Shown here one piece after another: positions 25,668-35,000 of a stretch of 50,516 bases of DNA. Made by a program: the position numbers and the translations under genes. Under the pieces are notes generated by a model. That model was not told where the DNA came from, made no database searches, and saw only the letters and a list, made by a program, of their open reading frames with translations. Each line of letters opens with the position of its first letter. Position 1 is the stretch's first letter. Source of the DNA: Bacteroidales bacterium (GTDB lineage: Bacteria; Bacteroidota; Bacteroidia; Bacteroidales; F082); the NCBI GenBank assembly GCA_017645245.1, contig JAGCPG010000053.1, positions 1-50,516 of the forward strand, in the 5' to 3' direction.

Positions 25668-26704
25668 AGAAAAACAGATTGACTTGGCTATGCCTGTTCG
25701 TGGCTCTTGCCGTCACGGCTTGCAACCATTCGGGCAACAACACACCAAAGAACAATAACGGTCAAGAGGTCGAAGAGGTGGGTCCAGCCGTGGATCCCCT
25801 TGACCTCTTGAACGACTCCATCGCCATGGACGAGAACCGTGCGGACCTTTACCTGAAAAGGGCTCACGTGTATATGGAAAGGGAACAGGTGGGTATGGCC
25901 ATGATGGACGTCAACCATTCCATCCAGCTCGATTCCAAGAATGTGGATGCCTTCCTGTTGCTGTCCGACATCTATTTCCTTCTGGGTGACGATGCCAATA
26001 TCACGGCTACCTTGAACAAGGCACTGGAAGTCGATCCATACGATGCTCGGCCAATGGTGAAGCTCGCTGAGTTGAACTTGCTGCAACAGAACTACAACCT
26101 CTGTTTTGGATATGTTGACAATGCGCTGAAAATCAGTACCTTTAATCCAAATGCCTATTTTGTGAAAGGCATGGCTTATATGGCCAAGCAGGATACCGTG
26201 TCTGCCTTGAAAAATTTCATGATTGCCCGTGAGCAGGATGCCACTTTCCTGGATCCCCAACGGGAGATCTGTGGCATTTATCAAGCCCAGCACAACCCCT
26301 TGACGGAGAGTTTCATGCGTTCCATGCTCGCCAACTTCCCCGACCAGCCGATGGTGCGCTATGACCTTGCCCTGTTCCTTCAGGACAACGGCTATCCCGA
26401 GGAGGCACTGGCCCATTACGACACCTTGCTGATGCTGCAGCCCGACAACAGCCGTCTGCTCTTCAACAAGGGTTATGTCTACTTCGTTTATCTGCGTGAA
26501 AACGAGAAGGCTTTGGAGTATTTCAACAAATCGTTGCAGAGCGATCCGAGCTATCTCGACGCATTGTTCAACAAGGGCCATGTCCTTGAGCAAATGGGAG
26601 ACTACGTCCAGGCCAAGTCCATCTACGAAGAAGTGCTACAGCAACAGCCAGACTATCGTTTGGCCATCGCCGGAATGAATAGAATTTCGAATTTGGCGGA
26701 ATGA
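25664..26704 (+). CDS. TPR-repeat lipoprotein
   Basis: A 346-residue lipoprotein (lipobox VTAC, Cys about 20) with an Asn/Gly/Glu-rich linker. From about residue 45 there are at least seven tetratricopeptide repeats, for example [46 protein letters not shown] and [16 protein letters not shown]. It is probably an outer- or inner-membrane-attached scaffold. It is translationally coupled to recA (ATGA overlap), though a functional link with DNA repair is not evident. An inverted repeat follows the stop. Confidence 0.85.
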   Translation: MKKNRLTWLCLFVALAVTACNHSGNNTPKNNNGQEVEEVGPAVDPLDLLNDSIAMDENRADLYLKRAHVYMEREQVGMAMMDVNHSIQLDSKNVDAFLLLSDIYFLLGDDANITATLNKALEVDPYDARPMVKLAELNLLQQNYNLCFGYVDNALKISTFNPNAYFVKGMAYMAKQDTVSALKNFMIAREQDATFLDPQREICGIYQAQHNPLTESFMRSMLANFPDQPMVRYDLALFLQDNGYPEEALAHYDTLLMLQPDNSRLLFNKGYVYFVYLRENEKALEYFNKSLQSDPSYLDALFNKGHVLEQMGDYVQAKSIYEEVLQQQPDYRLAIAGMNRISNLAE

Positions 26705-26721
26705 ATTGAAAGGTGAAAGGT

Positions 26722-26773
26722 GAGAGGTTAGAGGTGAGAGTTTTCACCTTTCACCTCTCACATCTAACCTCTC
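26722..26773. terminator. Long inverted repeat between convergent genes (likely bidirectional terminator)
   Basis: A 19-nt arm at 26722-26740 (GAGAGGTTAGAGGTGAGAG) is complementary, with one mismatch, to 26755-26773. The 14-nt loop is partly complementary to the 5' flank, so alternative pairings exist. The arms are pure-purine/pyrimidine GAGAGGT-type repeats. The right arm abuts and overlaps the stop codon of the phosphoglucomutase gene (26772-26774). Confidence 0.6.
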
Positions 26774-28490
26774 AACTTAATTGTTCTGCTGCGGCGTTGA
26801 GCTTCTCGTCAAGGCGTTGCATCGACTCGTCGATGCTGCCTTCGATCTTGCCTTTCATGCTGAAATAGAACTTGATCTTGGGCTCCGTGCCTGAGGGACG
26901 GACGCTGATCTTCGATCCGGTCTCGGTGAAGAACTGCAGCACATCCGACTTCGGGAGGTTGATTGGCGTGACCTTGCCAGTGAGCTGGTCTTTGGCCTCC
27001 AGGGTTTTGTAGTCGCGGATTTCCACCACTTTCTCGCCCACGATCTCGGTGGGTGGGGTGTTGCGGAACCTGGCCATCATGGCCTTGATCTCCTCGGTGC
27101 CGCTGATGCCTTTCTTGGTGAGGGAGACGAGCTTCTCCTTGTAGAGGCCGAACTCGCGGTAGATGTCGCAAAGTAGCTCGTAGAAGGTCTTGCCTTGCTC
27201 GGCGGCCCAAGCCATCGCTTCAGCCAAAAGGCTGGTGGCGATAACGGCGTCTTTGTCGCGGACAAAGTCGCCAGCGAGGTAGCCGTAGCTTTCCTCGCCG
27301 CCGCCGATGAACTGTTTCTTGCCTTCGAGCTCAAGGATCTTGTCGGCGATGAACTTGAATCCAGTCAGCACGTCGTAACGGTCGACGTTGTATTTCTTGG
27401 CGATCTCGAACAGCAGCTCGGTGGTGACGATGGTCTTCACCACGAACTCCTTGCCGGTGAGCTTGCCCAGCTCGTGCCAACGGGTCAACAGGTAGTAGAG
27501 GAACACGCTGGCGGCCTGGTTGCCATTGAGCAGGATGAACTCGCCCTTCTCGTTCTTGACTGCACAGCCCACGCGGTCGGCATCGGGGTCGGTGGCCAAC
27601 ACGAGGTCGGCGTTGATCTCCTGGGCCTTCTTAACGGCCAGCGCCATGGCGGCAGGCTCTTCCGGATTGGGTGACTTCACCGTCGGGAAGTCGCCGTCAA
27701 CCACCATCTGCTCCTCAACGCAGTAAACGTTCTCGAAGCCTTTGCGCTTCAGGATTTCAGGCACCAAGCGGCGACCAGTGCCGTGGATGGGGGTATAGAC
27801 GATCTTCAGGTCTTTGTGCTTCTTGATGAGATCCAAGGAGAGCGACAAGCCGAACACCTTATCTAAATAGATGTCGTCGAACTTTTCGTCCAACACGGTG
27901 ATCAGCTCAGGATTGCGCTTGAAGTTGACCATCGAGGGATCGAGGATCTTCTCGACCTCTGCGATCACATTCTTGTCGTGCGGGCTGACGAGCTGTCCGC
28001 CATCGTTCCAATAGGCCTTGTAGCCGTTGTATTCCTTGGGATTGTGCGAGGCGGTCACCATCACGCCTGCATGGCAATGCAGCTCACGTACGGCAAACGA
28101 AAGCTCGGGAGTGGGGCGGAGGCAGTCGAAAATGAACACCTTGATGCCATTGGCCGACATCACATCGGCGGTGACGTTGGCAAACGCTGGGCTGTTGTTG
28201 CGGCAGTCGTAGGCGATGGCCACGCGCAGTTCCTGGACACCCGGGTTCATCTTCTTGATGTAGTTGGCGAAGCCTTGGGTGGCCATGGCCACGGTGTAGA
28301 CGTTCATGCGGTTGGTGCCGACACCCATGATGCCACGCAAACCGCCGGTGCCGAACTCGAGGTTGCGGTAGAAGCTCTCAGTCAGCTCGTTGGGGTCGTT
28401 GTCGATGAGATACTGGACCTGCTTGCGGGTCTCTTCGTCGTATTGCTCAGTGAGCCATGCCTTGGCTCTTTCAAGAATGTTTTGATCCAT
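26772..28490 (-). CDS. Phosphoglucomutase/phosphomannomutase (alpha-D-phosphohexomutase)
   Basis: A 572-residue enzyme of the four-domain phosphohexomutase family. The active-site serine loop is TASHNPKEYNGYK (Ser148), the metal loop is ATDPDADRVG near residue 305, the sugar-specificity loop is GGGEESYG, and the phosphate-binding loop is SVRPSGTEPKIKFY near the C-terminus. It interconverts hexose 1- and 6-phosphates and so feeds glycogen, nucleotide-sugar and surface glycan synthesis. The rhamnose gene rfbD lies 5 bp upstream in the same transcript. Its stop codon is inside the convergent inverted repeat. Confidence 0.93.
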   Translation of the reverse strand: MDQNILERAKAWLTEQYDEETRKQVQYLIDNDPNELTESFYRNLEFGTGGLRGIMGVGTNRMNVYTVAMATQGFANYIKKMNPGVQELRVAIAYDCRNNSPAFANVTADVMSANGIKVFIFDCLRPTPELSFAVRELHCHAGVMVTASHNPKEYNGYKAYWNDGGQLVSPHDKNVIAEVEKILDPSMVNFKRNPELITVLDEKFDDIYLDKVFGLSLSLDLIKKHKDLKIVYTPIHGTGRRLVPEILKRKGFENVYCVEEQMVVDGDFPTVKSPNPEEPAAMALAVKKAQEINADLVLATDPDADRVGCAVKNEKGEFILLNGNQAASVFLYYLLTRWHELGKLTGKEFVVKTIVTTELLFEIAKKYNVDRYDVLTGFKFIADKILELEGKKQFIGGGEESYGYLAGDFVRDKDAVIATSLLAEAMAWAAEQGKTFYELLCDIYREFGLYKEKLVSLTKKGISGTEEIKAMMARFRNTPPTEIVGEKVVEIRDYKTLEAKDQLTGKVTPINLPKSDVLQFFTETGSKISVRPSGTEPKIKFYFSMKGKIEGSIDESMQRLDEKLNAAAEQLS

Positions 28491-28495
28491 GTTAT

Positions 28496-29362
28496 TTAGT
28501 TTTTATGATTGATTTCTTCGATGCATTTGGCAAGACTGTCGCGCCAAAACGGAATCTCCATGCCGGTAGTCGCCTTGATCTTGTTCAGGTCGAGCACACT
28601 ATAGGCGGGCCGCTGTGCCTTGGTGGGATATTGGTCGGTGGTGATGGGATTCACCTTGCAATGCTTTCCGCCGATTTCCATGATGGCGCAGGCGAACTCA
28701 TACCAAGTGATCTGTCCTTCGTTGGTGAAATGATAGATTTCGTGGACGGGTTCAAGGCCGTGTTTTTCGATCAGCTTGACAATGGCTTCAGCCAGGTCTG
28801 AAGCCCAGGTGGGACAACCTTTCTGGTCGTTCACCACGTTGATCTCGTCGCGGGTGTCGCCGAGGCTGAGCATGGTCTTCACAAAGTTTTTTCCTGTTGA
28901 GGAATAAAGCCATGCGGTGCGGACGATGATATGGTTGCAGCCTGATTGCTGTATGGCAATTTCGCCGTCGCGTTTGGTCATGCCGTAAACCGAGGTAGGA
29001 CAGGTGAGGTCGTCAACGTGGTAGGGGCGGACGCCTTTCCCGTCAAACACATAATCCGTTGAGACATGAATGAAGGTGGCATGATGTCTTTTGCAGCACT
29101 CAGCTAGGATGCTGGGAGCCTCAACGTTGACCTTTCGGGCCAGTTCCGGCTCGTCCTCGGCTTTGTCGACCGCGGTATAGGCGGCGCAATTAATGCAAAG
29201 CTCAATGCCCTTGTCGAAAAAGCAATGCTCCACGGCCTCGGGGTTGCAGATATCCAAGGTGTCGATGTCTGTGAAATGCCACTGGTGTGTGCAGAAATGA
29301 TCGGCCACTTTCCGCAACGCCGTGCCGAGTTGTCCGTAACATCCAGTCACTAATATATTCAT
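28496..29362 (-). CDS. rfbD: dTDP-4-dehydrorhamnose reductase
   Basis: A 288-residue short-chain dehydrogenase/reductase. It has the N-terminal nucleotide-binding motif TGCYGQLG, NCAAYTAVDKAEDE typical of RmlD, the catalytic STDYVFDG serine/threonine and YGMTKRDGE Tyr-x3-Lys, and RTAWLYSSTGKNFV. It makes dTDP-L-rhamnose in the last step of that pathway. The other rml genes are not in the window. Its neighbours are a cyclase-like gene upstream (15 bp) and phosphoglucomutase downstream (5 bp). Confidence 0.93.
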   Translation of the reverse strand: MNILVTGCYGQLGTALRKVADHFCTHQWHFTDIDTLDICNPEAVEHCFFDKGIELCINCAAYTAVDKAEDEPELARKVNVEAPSILAECCKRHHATFIHVSTDYVFDGKGVRPYHVDDLTCPTSVYGMTKRDGEIAIQQSGCNHIIVRTAWLYSSTGKNFVKTMLSLGDTRDEINVVNDQKGCPTWASDLAEAIVKLIEKHGLEPVHEIYHFTNEGQITWYEFACAIMEIGGKHCKVNPITTDQYPTKAQRPAYSVLDLNKIKATTGMEIPFWRDSLAKCIEEINHKN

Positions 29363-29377
29363 CGCGGCAATACGGGA

Positions 29378-30097
29378 TTAATCCTCCTCGAATGGCTTCT
29401 GGAAGTTGGTTTGGTAGAGATGCTTCTTGACGTTGTCAAACTCGTACGCTACACGGTTCCAGATGTCCACTTCCTTCTTGATGCCGAGGATTCGTTTGGA
29501 GGTTCTCTTCAGGCTGTCATCCAAATGATGGTAGACGGTGCCTGAGAGGCCGACGAAGAAGGGACGTTGACATTCCTTGGCTATGGTGCGGGCCTTTTCA
29601 ATATCGGGGCTGAACCATACCATTTGTGGGAATTTGTCGTTGCTAATGGTCTTTGTACCAAGAATATTGCCGTGGTCGATGCCCATTGAGAAGCTGATAT
29701 GGCTGTGTTTCTCGATAGGTTCTCTAAGAGTAGTGCAGAATAATGTGGCAGTTTTGATGGCCACATCCACCACATACGAAACGTTGTAGTGGTGTTTGGG
29801 GTAGATCATAAGGAAACTGTAGGGGGAATAGCAGCTGAAATAGCCGCCGGTTTCCTTGCAGATTTCCTGAAGGGAGTTGTAATAGATTTTGTAAATCCTG
29901 GCGGCCAGACGTTTACCGGTCTTCAGCAGGATAGGAATGTTCTTGATTTCAAAATAGATGACCGTAGCCTCCAACACGATGGCATTGCAGTTCGTGTCCA
30001 ACGTGTCGATGAAATTGAAGTCGCTCGTGTTGGTGTAGGTAACGTCAACATTCGACAATTCGATGGTTTTTTCCAGTAGGCTTTGGGTTAAACTCAT
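29378..30097 (-). CDS. Class III nucleotidyl cyclase-like protein, catalytic residues missing
   Basis: A 239-residue cytoplasmic protein without signal or TM segments. Residues about 35-205 follow the outline of a class III adenylate/guanylate cyclase homology domain: a first strand and turn VIYFEIKNIP (where active enzymes have a metal-binding Asp), a helix ending IYYNSLQEICKETGGYFSCYSPYSFLMIYP (in place of the GGxxxxxxGDxxxxxF block), and SFSMGIDHGNILGTKT (usual GIHxGxVxxG). The first metal aspartate is Glu and the GD aspartate position is occupied by Pro/Tyr, so cyclase activity is unlikely. It could be a nucleotide sensor. Assignment is by eye and moderate. It sits between yebC and rfbD in one operon. 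Confidence 0.55.
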   Translation of the reverse strand: MSLTQSLLEKTIELSNVDVTYTNTSDFNFIDTLDTNCNAIVLEATVIYFEIKNIPILLKTGKRLAARIYKIYYNSLQEICKETGGYFSCYSPYSFLMIYPKHHYNVSYVVDVAIKTATLFCTTLREPIEKHSHISFSMGIDHGNILGTKTISNDKFPQMVWFSPDIEKARTIAKECQRPFFVGLSGTVYHHLDDSLKRTSKRILGIKKEVDIWNRVAYEFDNVKKHLYQTNFQKPFEED

Positions 30098-30117
30098 GAT
30101 AAAAAGATTTTAAACTA

Positions 30118-30846
30118 TTACTCCATGTTGGTATAGACGGCTTGGATGTCTTCATCCTCGTCGAGTTTGTCGAGGAACTTCTCGATATCCACCATCTGTT
30201 CGTCGGTGAAGCTGACGGTGCTGTTGGGGAAGCGTTGCAGGGTGGCTTTCACGATGTTGATCTTGCGTTCCTCAAGGGCGTCATGCATGGTGCCGTAGTC
30301 GGTCCAGGCAGTGTAGACGGTGGTTGTGGTGGTGCCTTCTTCCTCGTCGGTCTCGGTGACGATCTCGTCCAGGCCAAAGTCGATGAGTTCGAGTTCCAGC
30401 TCGTCCTTGTCCATGCCGGCGGGCATCTCAATCTCGAAAACGGCCTTGCGGGTGAACATGAATTCGAGGGAGCCCATGGGGAGGAAGGTGCCTCCGCACT
30501 TGTTGAAATACGATTTCACGTTGGCCACGGTGCGGGTGGTGTTGTCGGTGGCGCAGTCCACCATGCACTGGATGCCGTGGGGGCCTTTGCCCTCGTAGGT
30601 GATCTCAACGAGGTTGGCGGCGTCCTTGTCGGAGGCGCGCTTGATGGCGGCATCGATGTTGTCCTTGGGCATGTTCTCAGCCTTGGCGTTCAGGATGGCC
30701 TGGCGGAGCTTGGGGTTCATGTCGGGATCTGGACCGCCTTCCTTGGCAGCGATGGTGATTAACTTACCGAGTTTCGGGAACACTCTTGACATGTGTCCCC
30801 ATCTTTTCATTTTGGCCGCTTTGCGGTATTCAAATGCTCTTCCCAT
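30118..30846 (-). CDS. YebC/PmpR-family protein
   Basis: A 242-residue protein matching the YebC/PmpR family over its full length: the N-terminal [16 protein letters not shown] with a [13 protein letters not shown] variant, the [17 protein letters not shown] segment, [16 protein letters not shown], and an acidic C-terminus. Members are cytoplasmic; some bind promoters, others help ribosomes translate proline stretches. It heads an operon with the cyclase-like gene, rfbD and phosphoglucomutase. The promoter is at 30884-30916. Confidence 0.93.
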   Translation of the reverse strand: MGRAFEYRKAAKMKRWGHMSRVFPKLGKLITIAAKEGGPDPDMNPKLRQAILNAKAENMPKDNIDAAIKRASDKDAANLVEITYEGKGPHGIQCMVDCATDNTTRTVANVKSYFNKCGGTFLPMGSLEFMFTRKAVFEIEMPAGMDKDELELELIDFGLDEIVTETDEEEGTTTTTVYTAWTDYGTMHDALEERKINIVKATLQRFPNSTVSFTDEQMVDIEKFLDKLDEDEDIQAVYTNME

Positions 30847-30883
30847 TATGTTGTGATTTTTTTGTTTTTTAACTATTAGCCTG

Positions 30884-30916
30884 CAAAGTTAATAAAAAAA
30901 GTTTTATTTTCGCAAA
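30884..30916 (-). promoter_or_regulatory. Promoter of the yebC operon
   Basis: The minus strand has TAACTTTG (complement of 30884-30891) and TTTG (complement of 30913-30916) with a 21-nt spacer, 37 bp upstream of the yebC ATG. Confidence 0.6.
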
Positions 30917-30929
30917 GAAAAGAAAAATC

Positions 30930-31271
30930 ATGAAAATACTGGTCTTGAGCGAGCATGATGACTGCTGCGGTCCGATGGCTGCGGCTTTTCTGGCGGACTA
31001 TTCGCCGAAAATCGAAGTGGTGTCGGCGGGGAGACATCCAGCCAAAGGCTTGCCGTTGCTGCTTATAGCCGTCATGCGTGAGTGCCTCATCGACCTTCAG
31101 GGCTATGTTCCCCGTGATGTGGCCACGATGGATTTGAATGATTTCGACGCGGTGTATGAATGTCCCGATCTGCCTTGTCCCATTGAGGTTCAAGCATGCC
31201 GGGAACTGAGGGATCGGGTCAAGAATGAGTCTTTTTTGTTCTATCGCCGCCTTCTGTCTTCTGTCTCATGA
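30930..31271 (+). CDS. Degenerate low-molecular-weight phosphatase/arsenate reductase-like protein
   Basis: A 113-residue protein. The layout follows the LMW protein tyrosine phosphatase/thioredoxin-linked arsenate reductase fold: a first strand KILVLSEHDD, then CCGPMAAAFLADY, VVSAGRHPAKG (compare the family SAGxxPxxxxP), and a later DFDAVYECPDLPCP strand. In active members the P-loop is CxxNxxRS; aligned on the MAxA helix, the nucleophile is Ser and the Arg is Cys, so normal chemistry is unlikely. It might be a pseudoenzyme or a redox protein using its Cys-Cys. The last residues are encoded in a CTTCTGTCTTCTG repeat, which suggests an altered 3' end. It faces rpsP. Confidence 0.6.
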   Translation: MKILVLSEHDDCCGPMAAAFLADYSPKIEVVSAGRHPAKGLPLLLIAVMRECLIDLQGYVPRDVATMDLNDFDAVYECPDLPCPIEVQACRELRDRVKNESFLFYRRLLSSVS

Positions 31272-31285
31272 CTTCTTAAAAACAA

Positions 31286-31311
31286 AAAAGCCGCTCTTTC
31301 AAGCGGCTTTT
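31286..31311 (-). terminator. Rho-independent terminator of rpsP (possibly bidirectional)
   Basis: A perfect 10-bp stem AAAAGCCGCT/AGCGGCTTTT (31286-31295 and 31302-31311) with loop CTTTCA. On the minus strand the stem is followed by six T residues, 25 bp after the rpsP stop. On the plus strand four T residues end the stem 15 bp after the phosphatase-like gene. Confidence 0.85.
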
Positions 31312-31335
31312 ATGCGATTCGGAAGAGTTGTGCTC

Positions 31336-31899
31336 TTAGGCCTCGGCGTTCTCGGCGGGAGCTTCAGCAACTGGAGCTTCCTCGGCAGGAGCCTCAGCGG
31401 CTTGGGCAGCGGCTTCCTCAGCCTTCTTGGCCTCAAGCTCAGCGAGTCTCTTCTTAGCAAGTTCTTCAGCGCGGGCTTCATTGACTTTCTTCTCGGCTTC
31501 CAAACGGGTCTTCTTCTCGCCTCTGGCTTTTTCTTCCTTGGTCTTGGCAACCTGTTCCAACTTGGCTTCCTTTTCCTTCATCCAGTTCTGGAACTTGACT
31601 TCGGCTTGCTCCTCAGTCATGGCGCCCTTCTTCACGCCCTGGAGGAGGTGATACTTCAGCATCACGCCCTTCTGGGAGAGCAGTGAACGCACGGTGTCAG
31701 TCGGAACTGCACCGACGGTGTACCAATACAAAGCTCTGTCGAACTTCAGGTTGATCTGAGCGGGCTCAGTCAAAGGGTTGTAGGTACCGATCTTTTCAAT
31801 GAATTTACCGTCACGCGGTGAACGGCCATCAGCAATTACAATGTGATAGAAAGGCTGACCCTTCTTACCATGTCTTTGCAATCTGATTTTTGCTGGCAT
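31336..31899 (-). CDS. rpsP: 30S ribosomal protein S16 with long charged C-terminal extension
   Basis: A 187-residue protein. Residues 1-80 are canonical S16 ([51 protein letters not shown]). Beyond that is an extension of about 105 residues, first a Lys/Glu-rich helix, then an Ala/Glu/Pro-rich tail ([20 protein letters not shown]). Extensions of this kind are usual in Bacteroidota S16. The gene stands alone here, without the rimM-trmD neighbours seen in many bacteria. Confidence 0.96.
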   Translation of the reverse strand: MPAKIRLQRHGKKGQPFYHIVIADGRSPRDGKFIEKIGTYNPLTEPAQINLKFDRALYWYTVGAVPTDTVRSLLSQKGVMLKYHLLQGVKKGAMTEEQAEVKFQNWMKEKEAKLEQVAKTKEEKARGEKKTRLEAEKKVNEARAEELAKKRLAELEAKKAEEAAAQAAEAPAEEAPVAEAPAENAEA

Positions 31900-31960
31900 A
31901 ATTTAATGTTTTAAGTTGATTATGAATGAATTAACTAAAACCTACCCGAGGTTTCGGCCG

Positions 31961-31990
31961 CAAAAGTACAACTTTTTCCCGAACTGGCAA
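31961..31990 (-). promoter_or_regulatory. rpsP promoter
   Basis: The minus strand has TACTTTTG (complement of 31961-31968) and TTG (complement of 31988-31990) with an exact 19-nt spacer. The leader would be about 58 nt. Confidence 0.6.
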
Positions 31991-32007
31991 GGGTTTGGCC
32001 CAAAAAT

Positions 32008-35000
32008 CTATCTTCGACGACCTTTTGAACTGCCGATGATCAAGGTCTTCGTCTCGTCGCTGTTGGAGAAGTACATGAAGCCTTGGCCGGGCGACAGGGT
32101 CTCCACGTCGCCGTACCATTCGCCGTCGAACTCGGTGAAGAATTCGCTGTTGGCAAACAGGTCGCCTTCTTCGGCATCGAAACCGCCAAGAGCTTCCTCA
32201 ATGGTCATCTCATAGTCGCAGGGGAACCCGATCCAGTTCCAGCCAGGGTTGATGGTGATGGCGTGATCCGCGGGATTGGCGGGCAGGCCTTCCAACTCGA
32301 TGGTGCATGGGGTTTCAACCAGAATCATGAACATCTGTTCATTGGTCACGCCTTCTTCGTCGAGGTCGCCCCACCAGTCGCCTTCGTCATTTTCCGTGAA
32401 GAGCTCAGCGGAGCTGATCTGCGTGGCGTTCTCAGCGAGAGCTTCTTCAAGCATCTGCAGCAGGACAACGGGATCATCCGCCTCAATGTAGATGCTCACC
32501 CAGTTCCAGCCTTCTTCCAAAGTCAAGGACTGTGTTACCAAAGTGGCATCTTGGGTGGTGAAGTAAACGGGCTGGCTCCATGGTGTGCCGGTGACACTGC
32601 CCGGAATGACTCCCTGCACCTCAAAACGATAATTGGTGTTGGGTCTGAGCCTCCTCAAGGTATAGGTGGTTCCTTCAATGCCTTCGATGACGGCATCCCA
32701 TTCGGTAGGTATGGTGGTCAGCTTGATGTCGTCGATATAGTAGCGGTCATCACCTGAACTGACACTGCTGTCTTTAGTGTACTTCCAAGTGAAGGTGTGT
32801 GTGCCGGCACCCACTTCAAAACTGTGTTTCACCCAGTCCTGTCCCGAGCCAGATTCCCGTAGTTTCTCTTCTCCATCAATTTCGAAGATACCAAAGTCGT
32901 AATTGGTTTCACTGGAAATAAGGCTGTAGAACTCAATTTTGCAAGTATCTTCCACGGTTTCCGTCAGCGAGATGGTTGCAGTAGAGCTATGTGTGGCAGA
33001 ATTGTTGCTTGCGATGCTGTGTAAACTACCATTGTTGGTTACGTCGTCCCAAAGGATCCAGCCAAGCTCGTCAGTTGCAAATTCATCGGGAATCCCGGTT
33101 TCAAAGTCAGTGCTGAATATGTCATCGTCGGCTGAACCGTATCTGATGTTAAAGGATTCCTGAAGTCCCGACCAGCTCAAGGTGGCCGTGGTGGCGGTGA
33201 CGGCATCGCAGCTCACATGAACGCAACGGGCGAAATCGAATGTGAAGTCGTCGAACAAAACCCATCCGACATTGTTGAAATGATCATTGGGTTCAGTGGC
33301 CAGCTTGATGGCAACGAACTTGGTGCCAGGGGGGAAGTTCATCTCATAGAAGGTCCATTCGTAATCGTCGCTGACGATCGGCTCACCCCATTCGAAGGCA
33401 TCGACTTCGCAGGTTGTGGTGGAGTAGCCTATGTAGAAGGTCTCTTCCATGACGGTGTTGTCGACATAGTAGTTTCTCGTCCAGAACGACACATAAAGGC
33501 CTTGTCCCTGATCATCCAGTTCAGGCGAGAAAACGTATTGTGGAGGGAATTGAACGGGGTCGAACACAAGCGTATAATTGCCTGTGTGAACAGCGTCGTA
33601 GCTGTTCACGGAAGGTGTTCCAGAGTATTGTGACTGGCCAAACCAGCAATCTAAATAGCCGGATTCGAAACTTTCTGTATAAGGAAGGTCCGGAGCGGCG
33701 CAAAGGGTGTTGAACGTGAAATAAACCCAATCGCTTTGTCCGTCGGAATCGCAGTCGGCTTGGATTTCCAAATTGTAATTGTTGTTTGGCTCCAAATTTT
33801 CAAGAAGATAAATGCTGTCGGTTACGCCTTCAATCACAATCCAATCTTCATCCATATTACCCATGTACCTGATATTCCATTGGTCCGCATAGTCGCTATC
33901 CCATGTCAAAAGTGCTGAGTTGCTTGTGGTAGTTGCATTGATGTTGTAGGGGGTGGGACAAGCTTCCAAGGTGGAGAACCAGACGGTAATGGCAGAGCTG
34001 TAGTCGTCTTCGCCGCAAACCACTCGCAGGTGGAAAGTATACCAAGTGCCCGGTGTGAGGGTGTCGTAACTGATGGTGTTGTTGGGCTCGGTAAGGGTGA
34101 TGTAATCTTCGTCGGAAGGAGATTCGCTACCCTCGACGCGGAGGCAACACTGATAGGTCTTTCCTTCGGTGACATCCCATGCCAACGTCGCATTATGGCG
34201 GTCAACTGAAACAAGGGTAGGAGATGCAGGTTTGACACAGTAATGGAACCGCTGGATGCGGAATTGGTTGATCGCCGTTGTCGGGGTACCGCTGCAGGTG
34301 GAGAGCTCTTGGGCGCTGAAAGCTTGGTCGTTGCGGCTGATATGGATGGCTCGGTTTGTCTCGGTTTGGAAGCTGCGGAAGCTTACACTTTCGCTTTCCT
34401 GTGCTGCGGTCTTGTCATTGACGATGACAGCCATGTTTTTCATTCCGTCATGCAGGTAGGCGTTTTCTCCGCCCAACTCGATGGTGGTCCAGTCATTGTT
34501 ATTAAAGGTGACGATGCCACTGAAGCGGGGATAGGTATTGCTGAAATCGATCCAGTCGTTAGGGCTGTCGAAGTGGTCTTTCTCTGTGGGGATCAAATAG
34601 ATGTCGAGATCTCTCTGGCCGCAAGAGGCGGTGCCGTCCTTGTAGAAGGAGATGCTCCAGATGACACCCTCATCGCCCAATTCGTCGGCGGTGTAGATCT
34701 GCTGCGTGAGCGAGTATTTGGCGCTGACGTTGGTGGGTAGATCGGTATTTGTTTCGTCGCCCGATCCAATGATCCTGCTGGGGATGAGGATGAAATCGTC
34801 AAGGAAAAGTTTAAACTTGTCATAGGAAGTATATTTGATGGCCACAAACCTGGTCCCGGCGGGGAAGTCTCTAACACAAAGCTTCCATTCGCCTGAGTGT
34901 TGGGCGGTGATCTCTTCGCCCCAGGTGAAGGCTGAAAGGTCTTTTGTGGTGGTAGAGTAACCCACACAGAAAGTCTCCGGCCAGTTGTTGCTTTCATTTG

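Noticed and set aside
25688-26593. 301-codon minus-strand frame
   Set aside because: Antisense of the TPR lipoprotein, whose sense product has a lipobox and TPR motifs.
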